64,000 nucleotides of DNA from Reticulitermes speratus (GCA_021186555.1 JAJKFL010000011.1:39116594-39180593), one strand, 5' to 3'; counted from the stretch's first letter, positions 1-10,565 are shown. Notes: generated from the sequence alone by a model not told the origin. Translations and numbers: made by a program.

Positions 1-864
1 ACGATATTTACAGGTACAGTCAGCACACGTCAACTTTACACAACAAACTGTACGATATTTACAGGTACAGTCAGCACAACAAAGTGTACGATATTTACAG
101 GTACAGTCAGCACAACAAAGTGTACGATATTTACAGGTACAGTCAGCACACGTCAACTTTACACAACAAACTGTACGATATTTACAGGTACAGTCAGCAC
201 AACAAAGTGTACGATATTTACAGGTACAGTCAGCACAACAAAGTGTACGGTATTTACAGGTACAGTCAGCACAACAAACTGTACGATATTTACAGGTACA
301 GTCAGCACAACAAAGTGTACGATATTTACAGGTACAGTCAGCACAACAAAGTACGATATTTACAGGTACAGTCAGCACAACAAAGTGTACGATATTTACA
401 GGTACAGTCAGCACAACAAACTGTACGATATTTACAGGTACAGTCAGCACAACAAAGTGTACGATATTTACAGGTACAGTCAGCACAACAAAGTGTACGA
501 TATTTACAGGTACAGTCAGCACAACAAAGTGTACGATATTTACAGGTACAGTCTGCACAACAAACTGTACGATATTTACAGGTACAGTCAGCACACGTCA
601 ACTTTACACAACAAACTGTACGATATTTACAGGTACAGTCAGCACACGTCAACTTTACACAACAAACTGTACGATATTTACAGGTACAGTCAGCACAACA
701 AAGTGTACGATATTTACAGGTACAGTCAGCACAACAAAGTGTACGATATTTACAGGTACAGTCAGCACAACAAAGTGTACGATATTTACAGGTACAGTCA
801 GCACAACAAAGTGTACGATATTTACAGGTACAGTCAGCACACGTCAACTTTTGACAGCAAACTG
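1..864. repeat. 36/51-bp minisatellite
   Basis: Tandem array of a 36-bp unit (ACGATATTTACAGGTACAGT followed by a CAGCAC...AAAGTGT part). Some units carry a 15-bp insert and become 51 bp. Both lengths are multiples of three, so open frames run through the array on both strands, but they are products of the repeat and not genes. One unit near 344 has lost 2 bp. The array runs off the left edge of the window, so its full length is unknown. Confidence 0.95.
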
Positions 865-925
865 ACGGCGAGAGGCTCAGAGGTGTCTCGCGGCAGACAG
901 TTACGGGAATCGCGTAAAAAAAGGC

Positions 926-980
926 GTTTTGGTTAACCCAAGTTTCGGTTAAGCGAAGTTCGGATAATCGCGGTTCTACT
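926..980 (-). mobile_element. Tigger/pogo-like terminal sequence
   Basis: The run GTTTCGGTTAAGCGAAG...GGATAATCGCGGTTCTACT reads, in reverse complement, as AGTAGAACC...ATTATCCGAAC...TTAACCGAAAC. This is the style of terminal inverted repeat seen in pogo/Tigger-type Tc1/mariner elements. It follows the 36-bp array by about 60 bp, so the array may be internal to a non-autonomous element whose other end lies outside the window. No transposase is visible. Confidence 0.5.
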
Positions 981-2155
981 TATATACTTGCACGCACGCA
1001 CGCACGCAGTCACACACTTTGTATGACCTGTAAAAGTGTTCCGTACACTGAATTCGAAATGAGCTGTCAGTTTGACCTATTATCTTTTTTTTGTAAATTT
1101 GACGTTGGTATGTTTAATTCTAAAGGATGTTTTTGTATGATCCTTCGGGAGCCTAGAATTTTAAAGTTGCTCCTAGATTGTAGGTAGATGTGTACACCCC
1201 TGCCACAAATAAATAAATAATTGCGGGTTGTATTTTAAATTTTCCTTTGGAGTAATAGTGTAAATGAACTGCTTTACGTGTTGTTACTGCTGTACAGTTC
1301 TAGTTGCTATATATCGTGACATTGATACGGCAATTAGCCACACCCCCGGGGTAAGAACGGGTATAGTTGTGCTAATTTCGAACAAACACGACAAACTTTA
1401 TAGACATTTTAAATAAGTGTCAAGATAAATTAAAGAAAGTCCTTAAGGGTTTTGTATATTATTTCGACTTGTGTTCAATAATGTACGAAGTTTGTATACT
1501 GTTTATAATACAGGTTCTTATCAAGTTTCCCGTTAATTATGGGGGTACAAAAGATACCCGATTCCCAGCAGCTGCTATTCTCATTTTTCTGGGGGGAAGG
1601 GGTTCAGAATCTCAAAATGCGTAATCTAATAGTCTAAGGCACAGAATTTGTTGTGCAAAACTTCCAAATGTGTGACAGATATCCGAATGATTTTTATGGG
1701 TATACAAATCGTGTGTACTGTCAGCTGACAGTCATATTTGTGTATTTGTTCGGGCTTCATACACGGTATTATGAGGAAAATAATAAAATATTGGTGGTTC
1801 TGCATCATTATGAAGGCCTCAGACATAACAACAAAGACCTGTCTGTCTGTCTGTCTATGTGTCTGTCCTTCCGTTGTGTAAAACACAAAGCATCAGTAAT
1901 GGCCCTGGGAATTCCGCAGGTCTTGTAACAATGCTGTGCTTCTTTTGCATTCGCCTCCCCATGTCACTACAGCCGAATGTTGTCAAGACGTTTGTCTTTA
2001 GATCTGCTTACAGCGCCACTGCGTCAGTGCCACGCAGACTGCGTGAGTAGTCAGATTATAATTTAAAGTGTACTATCAGGCAAGTATATTGATGTCCGCG
2101 AAATGTAAGTTTTAAGATTCTTCTTTCAACATTACAGGCATTCAGATCATATGAA
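981..2155. other. Non-coding stretch, no gene recognised
   Basis: It contains a short CACG tract at about 990-1010, a tandem TAAA run near 1208-1222, and a TCTG tract at about 1840-1862. The short open frames at 1626-2050 overlap on both strands and resemble no protein I know. Nothing else is identifiable. Confidence 0.5.
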
Positions 2156-2694
2156 TTAAACCCTCTAAAGCCCAGTGGTTTCAATATGTACCACCAGGTT
2201 TAACATTCAACAAATCTACGTTCTGCCCACACAGTGTATTTATGTGTTTTGAGTGGATCTCAGAACAAACAGCGATTATTTCACTGTACAACATTAACTG
2301 ACTGGTTTGTATAACTGAGACGGAGTGTGTTTACTGCGCGGTACGGACTGTATTTATGTGTTTTGTGTGGATCTCAGAACAAACAGCGATTATTTCACTG
2401 TACAACATTAACTGACTGGTTTGTATAACTGAGACGGAGTGTGTTTACTGCGCGGTACGGACTGTATTTATGTGTTTTGTGTGGATCTCAGAACAAACAG
2501 CGATTATTTCACTGTACAACATTAACTGACTGGTTTGTATAACTGAGACGGAGTGTGTTTACTGCGCGGTACGGACTGTATTTATGTGTTTTGTGTGGAT
2601 CTCAGAACAAACAGCGATTATTTCACTGTACAACATTAACTGACTGGTTTGTATAACTGAGACGGAGTGTGTTTACTGCGCGGTACGAACTTAA
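2156..2694 (-). mobile_element. Sat114 element, about 4 units
   Basis: The left edge reads TTAA, A, then CCCTCTAAAGCCCAGTGG, which is the reverse complement of the Sat114 right terminus (compare 36271-36289). A subterminal segment of about 75 bp follows (TACCACC...CTGCCCACACAGTG), then about four 114-bp units that stop at GGTACGAAC. Orientation is opposite to the 31.7-kb copy. The TTAA next to a CCC-starting terminus suggests a piggyBac-like non-autonomous element. That is inference; no transposase is present. Confidence 0.7.
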
Positions 2695-3403
2695 ATTTAA
2701 TAAGCATTATGCTAATTTTTAAGAGAGCTAGTATACATTAATGTAACCAACCTTTCTATTTCCTGCAGCTGACCTCGTACGGAACTCCCCAACATTTTAA
2801 GCAGTTTACTCCGTACTCTTACCAATGTGTACGGTAGCGACGGCTGCTGAAGTGACATGTAAGTGTTGCGGTAGAGTTGCTGTAAGTGATTAGAATCCTC
2901 ACTCTCACTCTCTTGTGAAATACGTACACATTCATAAAGCATTGAGTTTAATTTTACAACATTTGTGGTTCGCGCAGTGTTTTCGCTGAACATTCAGTCT
3001 TCTGGTTGTTACGCCGTACCGACTGGTAAATAGTTACCGACGTTTCTAAGGGTCAAAACAGTATAAGATCTCTAAAAGATAAGGGCAGTGCGAGCCTCCG
3101 AAACTGAACGACACGCCCGGCAACACAGTCGCACATCCCAGAAGAATTTAACCTAAGCGACCGAATACTTAAGGTCACAATATACTTCTAAGTTATTGTG
3201 GGAAATGCCTGCAATATGCGGTTCCTAGTGCCTGCCCCATCTGTTTCTGCTATACCGGGTGTACTTGGCTCGGAGTACAGTACACAGCCCGGTGCATGCA
3301 GAGAGAATGCTGCTATTTATTGTGACCAGCTGGTAACAGTGACAAAGATACGTCATTCAGGTTTGCTGTTTTTATTTAGAATTTGTTTAACGACTCTATC
3401 TAA
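2695..3403. other. Non-repetitive stretch, no confident gene
   Basis: A 93-codon open frame lies on the minus strand (2712-2993) and a 79-codon frame on the plus strand (3198-3437). Neither resembles a known family, neither has flanking splice or signal evidence, and the second runs into the neighbouring SINE. The minus frame lies in non-repeat sequence, so it is the better candidate for a real small exon, but support is very weak. Confidence 0.3.
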
Positions 3404-3411
3404 ATTGCTTG

Positions 3412-3673
3412 TTTTTTCAATGACTCGACACCCCTAGGGGGGCCTAGGCCGCCTCATTTTTCGAGGCTTCACGATCACACTCAGACACACCACACTCGGT
3501 AGGACTCCTCTTGACGAGTGATCAGCCCGTCGCAGAGACCTCTACCTGACAACACACAACACTCACAACAGACAGACATCCATGCCCTAGCTGGCATTCG
3601 AACCCGCAATCCCAGCAAGCGTGCGGCCGCAGACCCACGCCTTAGACCGGCCGGCCACTGGGATCGGCTGTAC
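3412..3673 (-). mobile_element. SINE-A copy (tRNA-Leu-like head)
   Basis: Minus-strand copy of a roughly 262-bp SINE. Its head carries a Pol III A box near the right end (GGCCGGCCGGTCTAAGGCG on the minus strand) and a B box GGTTCGAATGCC-like motif. The body ends in a segment matching the CGAGGCTTCACGATCACACT part of the other copies. Both sides are flanked by ATTGCTTG (3404-3411 and 3674-3681), an 8-bp target-site duplication that fixes the element borders. Confidence 0.88.
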
Positions 3674-4007
3674 ATTGCTTGATGTATGTAAAGTAGAATA
3701 GTAAGATTATTTTTCGGTGTTTGAAGATTGTGGTAGGAAGCGGTCGTGGCCTACTTAAGGCAGTATCCGAGAATTTAATTACCAAGACTGAAAGATGCAA
3801 CCTTATTGTAGTGAAGACAGCCGATCTTAAGGGCAGGAGGTTAATTGCTGAAGAGAACCTTTCGGTGATGTAATGGAGTGACGTACTGTATGACTAGTTA
3901 AGTTTTTGGCGCTGTTGGCCCTTTTACTAGTCATATATAGCTGTCATTTATTCAGTAAGCTATTTAATGTGTCAGTGAATTATTAAGCTCTTCGGCTAGG
4001 ATTTAAT
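3674..4007. other. Non-coding stretch
   Basis: Single-copy-looking sequence between two SINE-A copies, upstream of the IR gene. I see no open frame of note, no repeat, and no clear TATA or initiator element. It could hold distal regulatory sequence for the IR gene, but nothing in the sequence shows this. Confidence 0.4.
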
Positions 4008-4222
4008 CGGATCCCAGAAGGCGCGCAGTCTGAGGCTTATATTTATGGCCGCTCGCTTGCTGGGATTGCGGGTTCGAATACGTCCAGGGACATGGATATG
4101 TGTCCCTTGTGAATATTCTGTCTTTACAGTTAGAGGTCTCTGCACCTGACCGATCCCTCGTCCAGAGGAGTCCTACCGAGTGTGTGTGTCCACGAGTGTG
4201 ATCAAGTGCGGGAAAACACTCT
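4008..4222 (+). mobile_element. SINE-A copy, diverged
   Basis: It has recognisable GGATCCCAG at the start, the TTGCTGGGATTGCGGGTTCG B-box region, TAGAGGTCTCTGC, and GGAGTCCTACCGAGTGTG in the right order, with many substitutions and an altered A box. The 3' end is degraded. It is an older copy than those at 7676, 44327 and 54412, and lies about 200 bp upstream of the IR gene. Confidence 0.8.
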
Positions 4223-4390
4223 GCTTCTAAAATGACTATGTAGAAGAGATCATACTAAGAACGAAAGGCTAGGATTTGGTTGAAACCGTCTTATAATTAA
4301 CCTCTTAGGGAAGTTGCTTAACTCAATGCATTTTTGTACGTTTCATATTTCCAAAGCCTATTACTCTATTAATGTTCATTCACACTCATG

Positions 4391-4412
4391 CACATTTCCA
4401 TGTACTTTGCAG
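4391..4412 (+). other. Possible 3' splice site upstream of the IR gene
   Basis: The stretch TTTCCATGTACTTTGCAG ends in CAG at 4410-4412 and looks like an intron acceptor. If used, the exon begins at 4413 and the first in-frame ATG in it is at 4439, which is directly followed by a signal-peptide-like sequence. This would make the upstream in-frame ATG at 4388 intronic. It is inferred from sequence only. Confidence 0.4.
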
Positions 4413-4438
4413 TGAACTCCCCAAGAAACTTCGCCTTT

Positions 4439-6436
4439 ATGAAGGTTGTGCCAATGCTATTTCTGGCGACACAAATTATTGCACAGCCCGAAACGTCGAC
4501 TGCAGGTCATCGACAGGTTGTACTGTGCGCTGTGAATATAGTCAGCAGGTACGTGCCTGCAGGCCAGCCGCTGCTGGTGTCCATTTCAAACGAGGACACA
4601 TTCGACGAGTATCGTACAATATCATCTTATCTGCTTGAGGAAGTACATGCATTGGAGCGATGGCCAGTGTACATTTTGTACGAGGGAACACGCGACAGAT
4701 TGCTGCAAGGATACACAGGTAGAAAGTATCTGTCGTACATCGTTATACCCCAGAGTGTTCAGTTTGGAGTAAGGGCGATGATGGAGTCCGTAATTTCCCA
4801 GGTGCGAAATCTTCAGACGATTGAAACAGGGAATCCGAAAGGTGTGTATCTCGTCATACTGTTGAATGCTAACAGCGTAAATCGTGGAACTGTAATGGAC
4901 GTTCTGGCAGGTTTGTGGGAGTGGAAGGTTTTGGATGTTGTCGTCATGGTCGAGTTGAAATCTCGGCAGAGAGGTGTCGGAGACATGGAGACACAACTGG
5001 ATCTCTTCAGTTGGTTCCCATTCCAGTCGCCCAAAAATTGTACTCGCGTGAGAGATATCGTGCTGATGGACCAATGGAAAAACGGATATTTCGTCAAAAA
5101 CACAGACCTGTTCCCAAAGAAAATAACAAGAAATCTGAATGGATGCCCGTTGATTGCATCAACCATGAATTGGGGAATGCTTGTCGTGCCTACATCGGAA
5201 TCAAACAGAGAAGGCATCGGACCAAAAGGAACCTTCAAGGATGGTCTTGAAGTCATCTTGTACAGGAACATCCTTGAAGCACTCAACATGTCTGAATCTT
5301 TTAAAGACCCCATCCCAGGCTATAGTAATGTCTGGGGTGATTACGACCCTCACACGAATTCGTACACGGGTGTGATTGGTGACGCAAAATTTGGAAGATC
5401 GAACATAAGTTTCTGTGGACTTCCTAAAAATGTCTTCTTTGAAACTCACGTCGATTCAACACATTCTTATGTTGAATCGGGCTTTAACTGGTGTGTACAG
5501 TGTGCGAGGCCACGTCCCAGATGGCAGGTGTTCGTGAGGACATTCGCACTCTCCGTTTGGGCTGCTCTTTTCTTGGCGTTTGTTGCCTTTGCGATTGTGA
5601 TGTGGGGTCTCGCCAAATTCCCAGACGGACGTCAAGAATCCACACTTTTCCGCAGCTTTGTCGGAACGCTTCAAGCTCTGATGGCTGTATTCCTCAACGT
5701 GAGCGTAAACCGTATGCCTTGCAACATGTTCCTCAGATGTTTTATCTGCCTGTGGATTTGGAGTTCTTTTGCTATGACCACAGTATTTCAGACATACTTC
5801 ACAAGTTTCCTCGTTGATCCTGGTCTCGAGAAGCAGGTATCAGACATCGAAGAACTTTTGGCATCCAATTTGACCTTGACTTTTGATGACGGCTATAAGG
5901 CCTTATTTGAAGACGCGGATGAACGGGCAGAAGTGATATTGTCTCGCCAGGTATCGTGTCCTCAGTTTGAATCATGTGCAAGAAGAACAGCAACAGTTGG
6001 AGACGCCGCAACGATTCTAGATTTCCAAAATTTTTACGTCTACAGTCACGAGTTTGTCGATGAAAATGGTGACTCGCTACTTTGCCGGCTTCCCGATAAG
6101 ATAAACGGATATCAAATTTCAATGTTTATGCAGAAGGGGAATCCCCTGTTCCGCCCTGTAGATAGCGTTATACTTCGTTTCGTGGAGGCAGGCCTGGTGG
6201 ACTTCTGGTGGAAACAGGTCGTCGAGAGGCAGAATTTCACGACGCAAGAGGAAGGTGCAGATGAACCCATCACGTTTTTCGTGTTTTCGTTGTCTCACCT
6301 CAACGTAGCGTTTAAGTTTCTTGCCTTTGGATACTGCCTCAGTATTTTCGTGTTTGTACTGGAAATACTGTACAAAAATTGTGGGCATGTCACCACGTCG
6401 GTCGAGTCCTCTGCCTCTGAACCTAATGTTTCTTAG
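4439..6436 (+). CDS. Divergent ionotropic receptor (IR), chemosensory
   Basis: Encodes 665 residues in one uninterrupted frame. IRs are variant ionotropic glutamate receptors that form ligand-gated cation channels in the dendrites of insect sensory neurons, usually with co-receptors such as IR25a or IR76b. I chose the ATG at 4439 because it starts a hydrophobic signal peptide (MKVVPMLFLATQIIAQ) and follows a possible splice acceptor; an in-frame ATG at 4388 would add 17 residues. A poorly conserved N-terminal domain is followed by NLNGCPL at 232-238, a typical IR landmark at the start of ligand-binding lobe S1. The first membrane helix is at about 364-389, a pore-loop region at 404-423, the second helix at 429-459 with the FQTYFTSFLVDPG exit typical of IRs, lobe S2 at 460-617, and a third helix at 618-645 with a short cytoplasmic tail. 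Several N-glycosylation sites (for example NCT, NMS, NIS, NLT, NFT) lie in the extracellular parts. I could not identify the canonical glutamate-binding arginine, as expected for a divergent IR. The ligand is unknown. Length and the single coding exon fit the expanded divergent IRs of cockroaches. No polyadenylation signal is obvious just after the stop. Confidence 0.9.
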   Translation: MKVVPMLFLATQIIAQPETSTAGHRQVVLCAVNIVSRYVPAGQPLLVSISNEDTFDEYRTISSYLLEEVHALERWPVYILYEGTRDRLLQGYTGRKYLSYIVIPQSVQFGVRAMMESVISQVRNLQTIETGNPKGVYLVILLNANSVNRGTVMDVLAGLWEWKVLDVVVMVELKSRQRGVGDMETQLDLFSWFPFQSPKNCTRVRDIVLMDQWKNGYFVKNTDLFPKKITRNLNGCPLIASTMNWGMLVVPTSESNREGIGPKGTFKDGLEVILYRNILEALNMSESFKDPIPGYSNVWGDYDPHTNSYTGVIGDAKFGRSNISFCGLPKNVFFETHVDSTHSYVESGFNWCVQCARPRPRWQVFVRTFALSVWAALFLAFVAFAIVMWGLAKFPDGRQESTLFRSFVGTLQALMAVFLNVSVNRMPCNMFLRCFICLWIWSSFAMTTVFQTYFTSFLVDPGLEKQVSDIEELLASNLTLTFDDGYKALFEDADERAEVILSRQVSCPQFESCARRTATVGDAATILDFQNFYVYSHEFVDENGDSLLCRLPDKINGYQISMFMQKGNPLFRPVDSVILRFVEAGLVDFWWKQVVERQNFTTQEEGADEPITFFVFSLSHLNVAFKFLAFGYCLSIFVFVLEILYKNCGHVTTSVESSASEPNVS

Positions 6437-6596
6437 ATATTTAACCGCACTGTTTCATTACTGCGGGCTCTGTTTTTGCTTCATTGTGAGCTCAAACACA
6501 CTTTAGCTGGTTTGTAGATCAGCTTATGTGGGGATTGGATAAATGTAATTTGAATTTCCAACAAGACGACACAAAGTGGTGCCACTCGGTGTATCT
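6437..6596 (+). other. Likely 3' flank of the IR gene
   Basis: Follows the TAG stop of the IR gene up to the LINE tail. It has no AATAAA; GATAAATG at about 6538 is the nearest A-rich candidate. It probably includes the 3' UTR, but the end of the transcript cannot be placed. Confidence 0.3.
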
Positions 6597-7070
6597 AACT
6601 AACTAACTAACTAACTAACTGCATGTAGCAGAGTCCTTCTTGAGAAGCTAACAGGTCGTCAGCTAGTCAAGAAATTCCCCGCGTTTTGTGCAACCCGAAA
6701 ATTTATTACCGCACTAACAACAGCCCGCCACCTGTCCCTATCCTGAGCCATATCAATCCAGTCCATGCTCCCCCATCCCACTTCTTGAAGATCCATTTTA
6801 ATATTATCCTCCCATCTACGCCTGGGTCTTCCAAGTGGTCTCCTTCCCTCAGATCTCCCCACCAAAACCCTGTATGCACCTCTCCCCTCCCCCACACGTG
6901 CTACATGCCCCGCCAACCTCATTCTTCTTTATTTGATCACCCGAATGATATTTGGTGATAAGTACAGATCATTAAGTTCCTCGTTGTGTAGTCTTCTCCA
7001 CTCCCCTGTTACCTCGTCCCTCTTAGGCCCAAATATCCTCCTCAGCTCGTTGTATCTTGATATCTTAAAT
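6597..7070 (-). mobile_element. 5'-truncated LINE 3' end with (GTTA)n tail
   Basis: Read on the minus strand from about 7056, the frame gives the C-terminal end of a non-LTR reverse transcriptase: [16 protein letters not shown], then [10 protein letters not shown], an in-frame TAA near 6925, [46 protein letters not shown] and NAGNFLTS. The 3' end carries a GTTA microsatellite (TAAC on the plus strand, 6597-6621). TGTATCT is found at both sides and may be a short target-site duplication. It is a dead copy lacking most of the reverse transcriptase and all of the endonuclease. Confidence 0.88.
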
Positions 7071-7666
7071 ACTTTCGGAAGTGATTAAGGAAAATAGTGA
7101 TATATGTTTAAACACGTAGTCTGAAGGATCACTTAGGAACAAGAGGGGGGGGGGGAGCACGTCTTTTGTACTGCAGACGTTAAGTTTTGATGTCGTGACC
7201 TTCTAGTGTTGTTGCTGAAGTCCCTCGGATGCCAGACTAAAAAATGAATTTACAGCGCTGTCTTTCTTCATTACTACACGGTCATGTACCTGATCATGAA
7301 ATTCCTTTCAGTTCAATTTCATTTAGCTCTATAGCCATCAATTCTACCGAACTTCCAGCCAGTTTAATCTACTCCACAACATTCTTTCCTAAAAGTCCCA
7401 AAGACGATTTTTGTAATGCTTCAAACCGTAGTAACAGTAACGCTCACCTCTTCTGATTGATGTAAACAACGCCGTATGGCATTCTTAGTTTCTGCGGGAT
7501 AAGTAGCTAGTTTATTGCACTTCGCAACACAATTTTTAAAAAAATCACGAATTTTTCTAAATTTTAGAGCCGTAGTGACGTAACAGAGGCTAATTCTGAT
7601 GATTTTAACTCGCATCATGTGAAACTTTCTGTTAATGCGCAGTCGCCTTGGAATTTTAATCTCAGT
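7071..7666. other. Non-coding stretch
   Basis: Holds a G-homopolymer (about 7146-7156) and short open frames at 7244-7456 (+) and 7421-7618 (-) that match nothing I recognise. No repeat or regulatory element is evident. Confidence 0.4.
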
Positions 7667-7675
7667 ATAGATGCA

Positions 7676-7937
7676 CTATGCCGATCGCAGTGGCCGCGCG
7701 GTCTAAGGCGTGGGTCTGCGGCCTCTCGCTTGCCGGGATTGCGGGTTCGAATCCCGTCGGAGGGCATGGATGTCTGTCTGTTGTAAGTGTTGTGTGTTGT
7801 CAGGTAGAGGTCTCTGCGACGGGCTGATCACTTGTCGAGAGGAGTCCTACCGAGTGTGTTGTGTCTGATAGTGATCGTGAACCCTCGATAATGAGGCCCT
7901 GGCCCACTAGGGGCTGTCGAGCCATTGGGGAAAAGAA
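7676..7937 (+). mobile_element. SINE-A copy with target-site duplication
   Basis: Complete copy. The A box TGGCCGCGCGGTCTAAGGCG resembles that of tRNA-Leu, and the B box is GGTTCGAATCC. The body ends CTGTCGAGCCATTGG with a short A-rich tail. ATAGATGCA occurs at 7667-7675 and again at 7938-7946, a 9-bp target-site duplication. The head is transcribable by Pol III in principle. It is not a tRNA gene, because no cloverleaf can be completed. Confidence 0.92.
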
Positions 7938-7946
7938 ATAGATGCA

Positions 7947-8346
7947 GCTTTATATTTAGTGTTTTGTTTTATAAGAATAACTCGATGCACTAAATGTACA
8001 CCACTGTAACATTATGTGTATCCATCCCTTCCCTATGTCTTTTCGTACACAGAAAAGAGTTTGGATTAAGCCATTGGCGTGCCAAAGTCCTTTAGGCAAA
8101 AAGTTTGCGCGGCCTTTAGCGGCCGGTGGTTTTTAAAACTTAAGAAAGTTCGGCTGGATTTGCGACTCCTGGCTGCCTCTACCGTAGAGGCAGACAAAAG
8201 TTTGGCTAAGCCACTCACAACCTAAGGGATGCTGAAATATAAAAAAAAAGGGCCGATAGTGGCGCCATGCGACTGTCGGCAGCCATCTTAAGAAACCGAT
8301 CGACGTCAGCAGAACAGAAGAACATCGCTTTATAGGCTCGGACAAC
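7947..8346. other. Non-coding stretch
   Basis: Includes an A9 run near 8241. The 73-codon minus frame at 8133-8354 has no recognisable domain. It ends where the 49-bp array begins. Confidence 0.4.
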
Positions 8347-9222
8347 TGTGACATTGTGTGTGGTTGGTGTGAGGTCTCAGATAATACGTATTAATTGTGA
8401 CATTGTGTGTGGTTGATGTGAGGTCTCGGATAATACGTATTAATTGTGACATTGTGTGTGGTTGGTGTGAGGTCTCAGATAATACGTATTAATTGTGACA
8501 TTGTGTGTGGTTGGTGTGAGGTCTCAGATAATACGTATTAACTGTGACATTGTGTGTGGTTGGTGTGAGGTCTCAGATAATACGTATTAATTGTGACATT
8601 GTGTGTGGTTGGTGTGAGGTCTCAGATAATACGTATTAATTGTGACATTGTGTGTGAGGTCTCAGATAATACGTATTAATTGTGACATTGTGTGTGGTTG
8701 GTGTGAGGTCTCAGATAATACGTATTAATTGTGACATTGTGTGTGGTTGGTGTGAGGTCTCAGATAATACGTATTAACTGTGACATTGTGTGTGGTTGGT
8801 GTGAGGTCTCAGATAATACGTATTAACTGTGACATTGTATGTGGTTGGTGTGAGGTCTCAGATAATACGTATTAATTGTGACATTGTGTGTGGTTGGTGT
8901 GAGGTCTCAGATAATACGTATTAATTGTGACATTGTGTGTGGTTGGTGTGAGGTCTCAGATAATACGTATTAACTGTGACATTGTGTGTGGTTGGTGTGA
9001 GGTCTCATATAATACGTATTAACTGTGACATTGTGTGTGGTTGGTGTGAGGTCTCAGATAATACGTATTAACTGTGACATTGTGTGTGGTTGGTGTGAGG
9101 TCTCATATAATACGTATTAACTGTGACATTGTGTGTGGTTGGTGTGAGGTCTTAGATAATACGTATTAATTGTGACATTGTGTGTGGTTGGTGTGAGGTC
9201 TCAGATAATACGTATTAATTAA
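8347..9222. repeat. 49-bp minisatellite, about 18 units
   Basis: The unit begins TGTGACATTGTGTGTGGTTG and ends in TAATACGTATTAAT. Each unit contains the perfect 12-bp palindrome TAATACGTATTA. The unit near 8641 is shortened by about 9 bp within its GT-rich part. Units differ by a few substitutions (T/C in TTAAT/TTAAC, TCAGATA/TCATATA), and these variants are clustered among neighbours, as expected from unequal exchange or slippage. Confidence 0.95.
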
Positions 9223-9228
9223 CCTGGG

Positions 9229-9270
9229 CCCCAATTCATTACGTCAGTGAATGAATTGGGGCTCCCAAAG
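9229..9270. repeat. Short perfect hairpin
   Basis: GCCCCAATTCATT and AATGAATTGGGGC form a 13-bp perfect stem around a 9-base loop, ACGTCAGTG. It sits directly at the end of the 49-bp array. It could be a relic of a palindromic element. It does not look like a gene terminator. Confidence 0.7.
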
Positions 9271-9526
9271 GCATTTAAAGTACAGTACTTGACATATTTC
9301 TTACCATTCATTACCGTACTTATAAAAACCAGCACTTCGACGCTATCCTGAGCCAGTTAAATCCAAATCATACCTTTGTACAGTATTTAGACAAGCCTAA
9401 GTTTGGTGTCAAAACAGTTCGTGATGGATCGTCTCATGATCTTACGCCCACCCGTTTAATTAAATGCAGTGCTATTTTCGCCTGTCCGAGAGACTTTTCC
9501 CCGCAATGCCAGTTATTTTAGCGCGG
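9271..9526. other. Spacer between two minisatellites
   Basis: A short LINE-like relic (CGCTATCCTGAGCCAGTTAA near 9340, antisense to the LAQDR region of the LINEs) is the only recognisable content. Confidence 0.4.
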
Positions 9527-10565
9527 TAATTGTGTCAACCTCAGTGTGTTGAGTTTTATAAGGCATATTTGTTTACAGTTTATTTAATTGTGTCAACCTC
9601 AGTGTGTTGAGTTTTATAAGGCATATTTGTGTACAGTTTATTTAATTGTGTCAACCTCAGTGTGTTGAGTTTTATAAGGCATATTTGTGTACAGTTTATT
9701 TAATTGTGTCAACCTCAGTGTGTTGAGTTTTATAAGGCATATTTGTTTACAGTTTATTTAATTGTGTCAACCTCAGTGTGTTGAGTTTTATAAGGCATAT
9801 TTGTGTACAGTTTATTTAATTGTGTCAACCTCAGTGTGTTGAGTTTTATAAGGCATATTTGTGTACATTGTGTTTAATAGTGTCAACCTCAGTATGTTGA
9901 GTTTTATAAGGCATATTTGTGTACAGTTTATTTAATTGTGTCAACCTCAGTGTGTTAAGTTTTATAAGGCATATTTGTGTACAGTTTATTTAATTGTGTC
10001 AACCTCAGTGTTTTGAGTTTTATAAGGCATATTTGTGTACAGTTTAATTGTGTCAACCTCAATGTGTTGAGTTTTATAAGGCATATTTGTGTACAGTTTA
10101 TTTAATTGTGTCAACCTCAGTATGTTGAGATTTATAAGGCATATTTGTGTACAGTTTATTTAATTGTGTCAACCTCAGTGTGTTGAGTTTTATAAGGCAT
10201 ATTTGTGTACAGTTTAATTGTGTCAACCTCAATGTGTTGAGTTTTATAAGGCATATTTGTGTACAGTTTATTTAATTGTGTCAACCTCAGTGTGTTGAGT
10301 TTTATAAGGCATATTTGTGTACAGTTTATTTAATTGTGTCAACCTCAGTGTGTTGAGTTTTATAAGGCATATTTGTGTACAGTTTATTTAATTGTGTCAA
10401 CCTCAATGTGTTGAGTTTTATAAGGCATATTTGTGTACAGTTTATTTAATTGTGTCAACCTCAGTGTGTTGAGTTTTATAAGGCATATTTGTGTACAGTT
10501 TATTTAATTGTGTCAACCTCAATGTGTTGAGTTTTATAAGGCATATTTGTGTACATTGTGTTTAA
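9527..10565. repeat. 58-bp minisatellite, about 18 units
   Basis: The unit begins AATTGTGTCAACCTCAGTGT and continues through GTTTTATAAGGCATATTTGT to ACAGTTTATTT. A few units are 4 bp shorter at the junction. Two units (near 9870 and the last) carry ACATTGTGTTTAA in place of ACAGTTTATTTAA, so the array's final unit type also occurs once inside it. Confidence 0.95.

Noticed and set aside
84..936. Frames of 256 and 183 codons at the left edge
   Set aside because: Unit lengths of 36 and 51 bp keep several frames open on both strands; no domain is present.
4622..6388. Minus-strand frames of 72 to 166 codons across the IR gene
   Set aside because: They are antisense shadows of the IR coding sequence.
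9229..9270. Rho-independent terminator
   Set aside because: It is a clean stem-loop, but there is no U-tract and the genome is eukaryotic; it is better explained as a palindromic relic.
8347..10565. CRISPR array
   Set aside because: Repeats are directly adjacent without unique spacers, and the surroundings are those of an insect genome.
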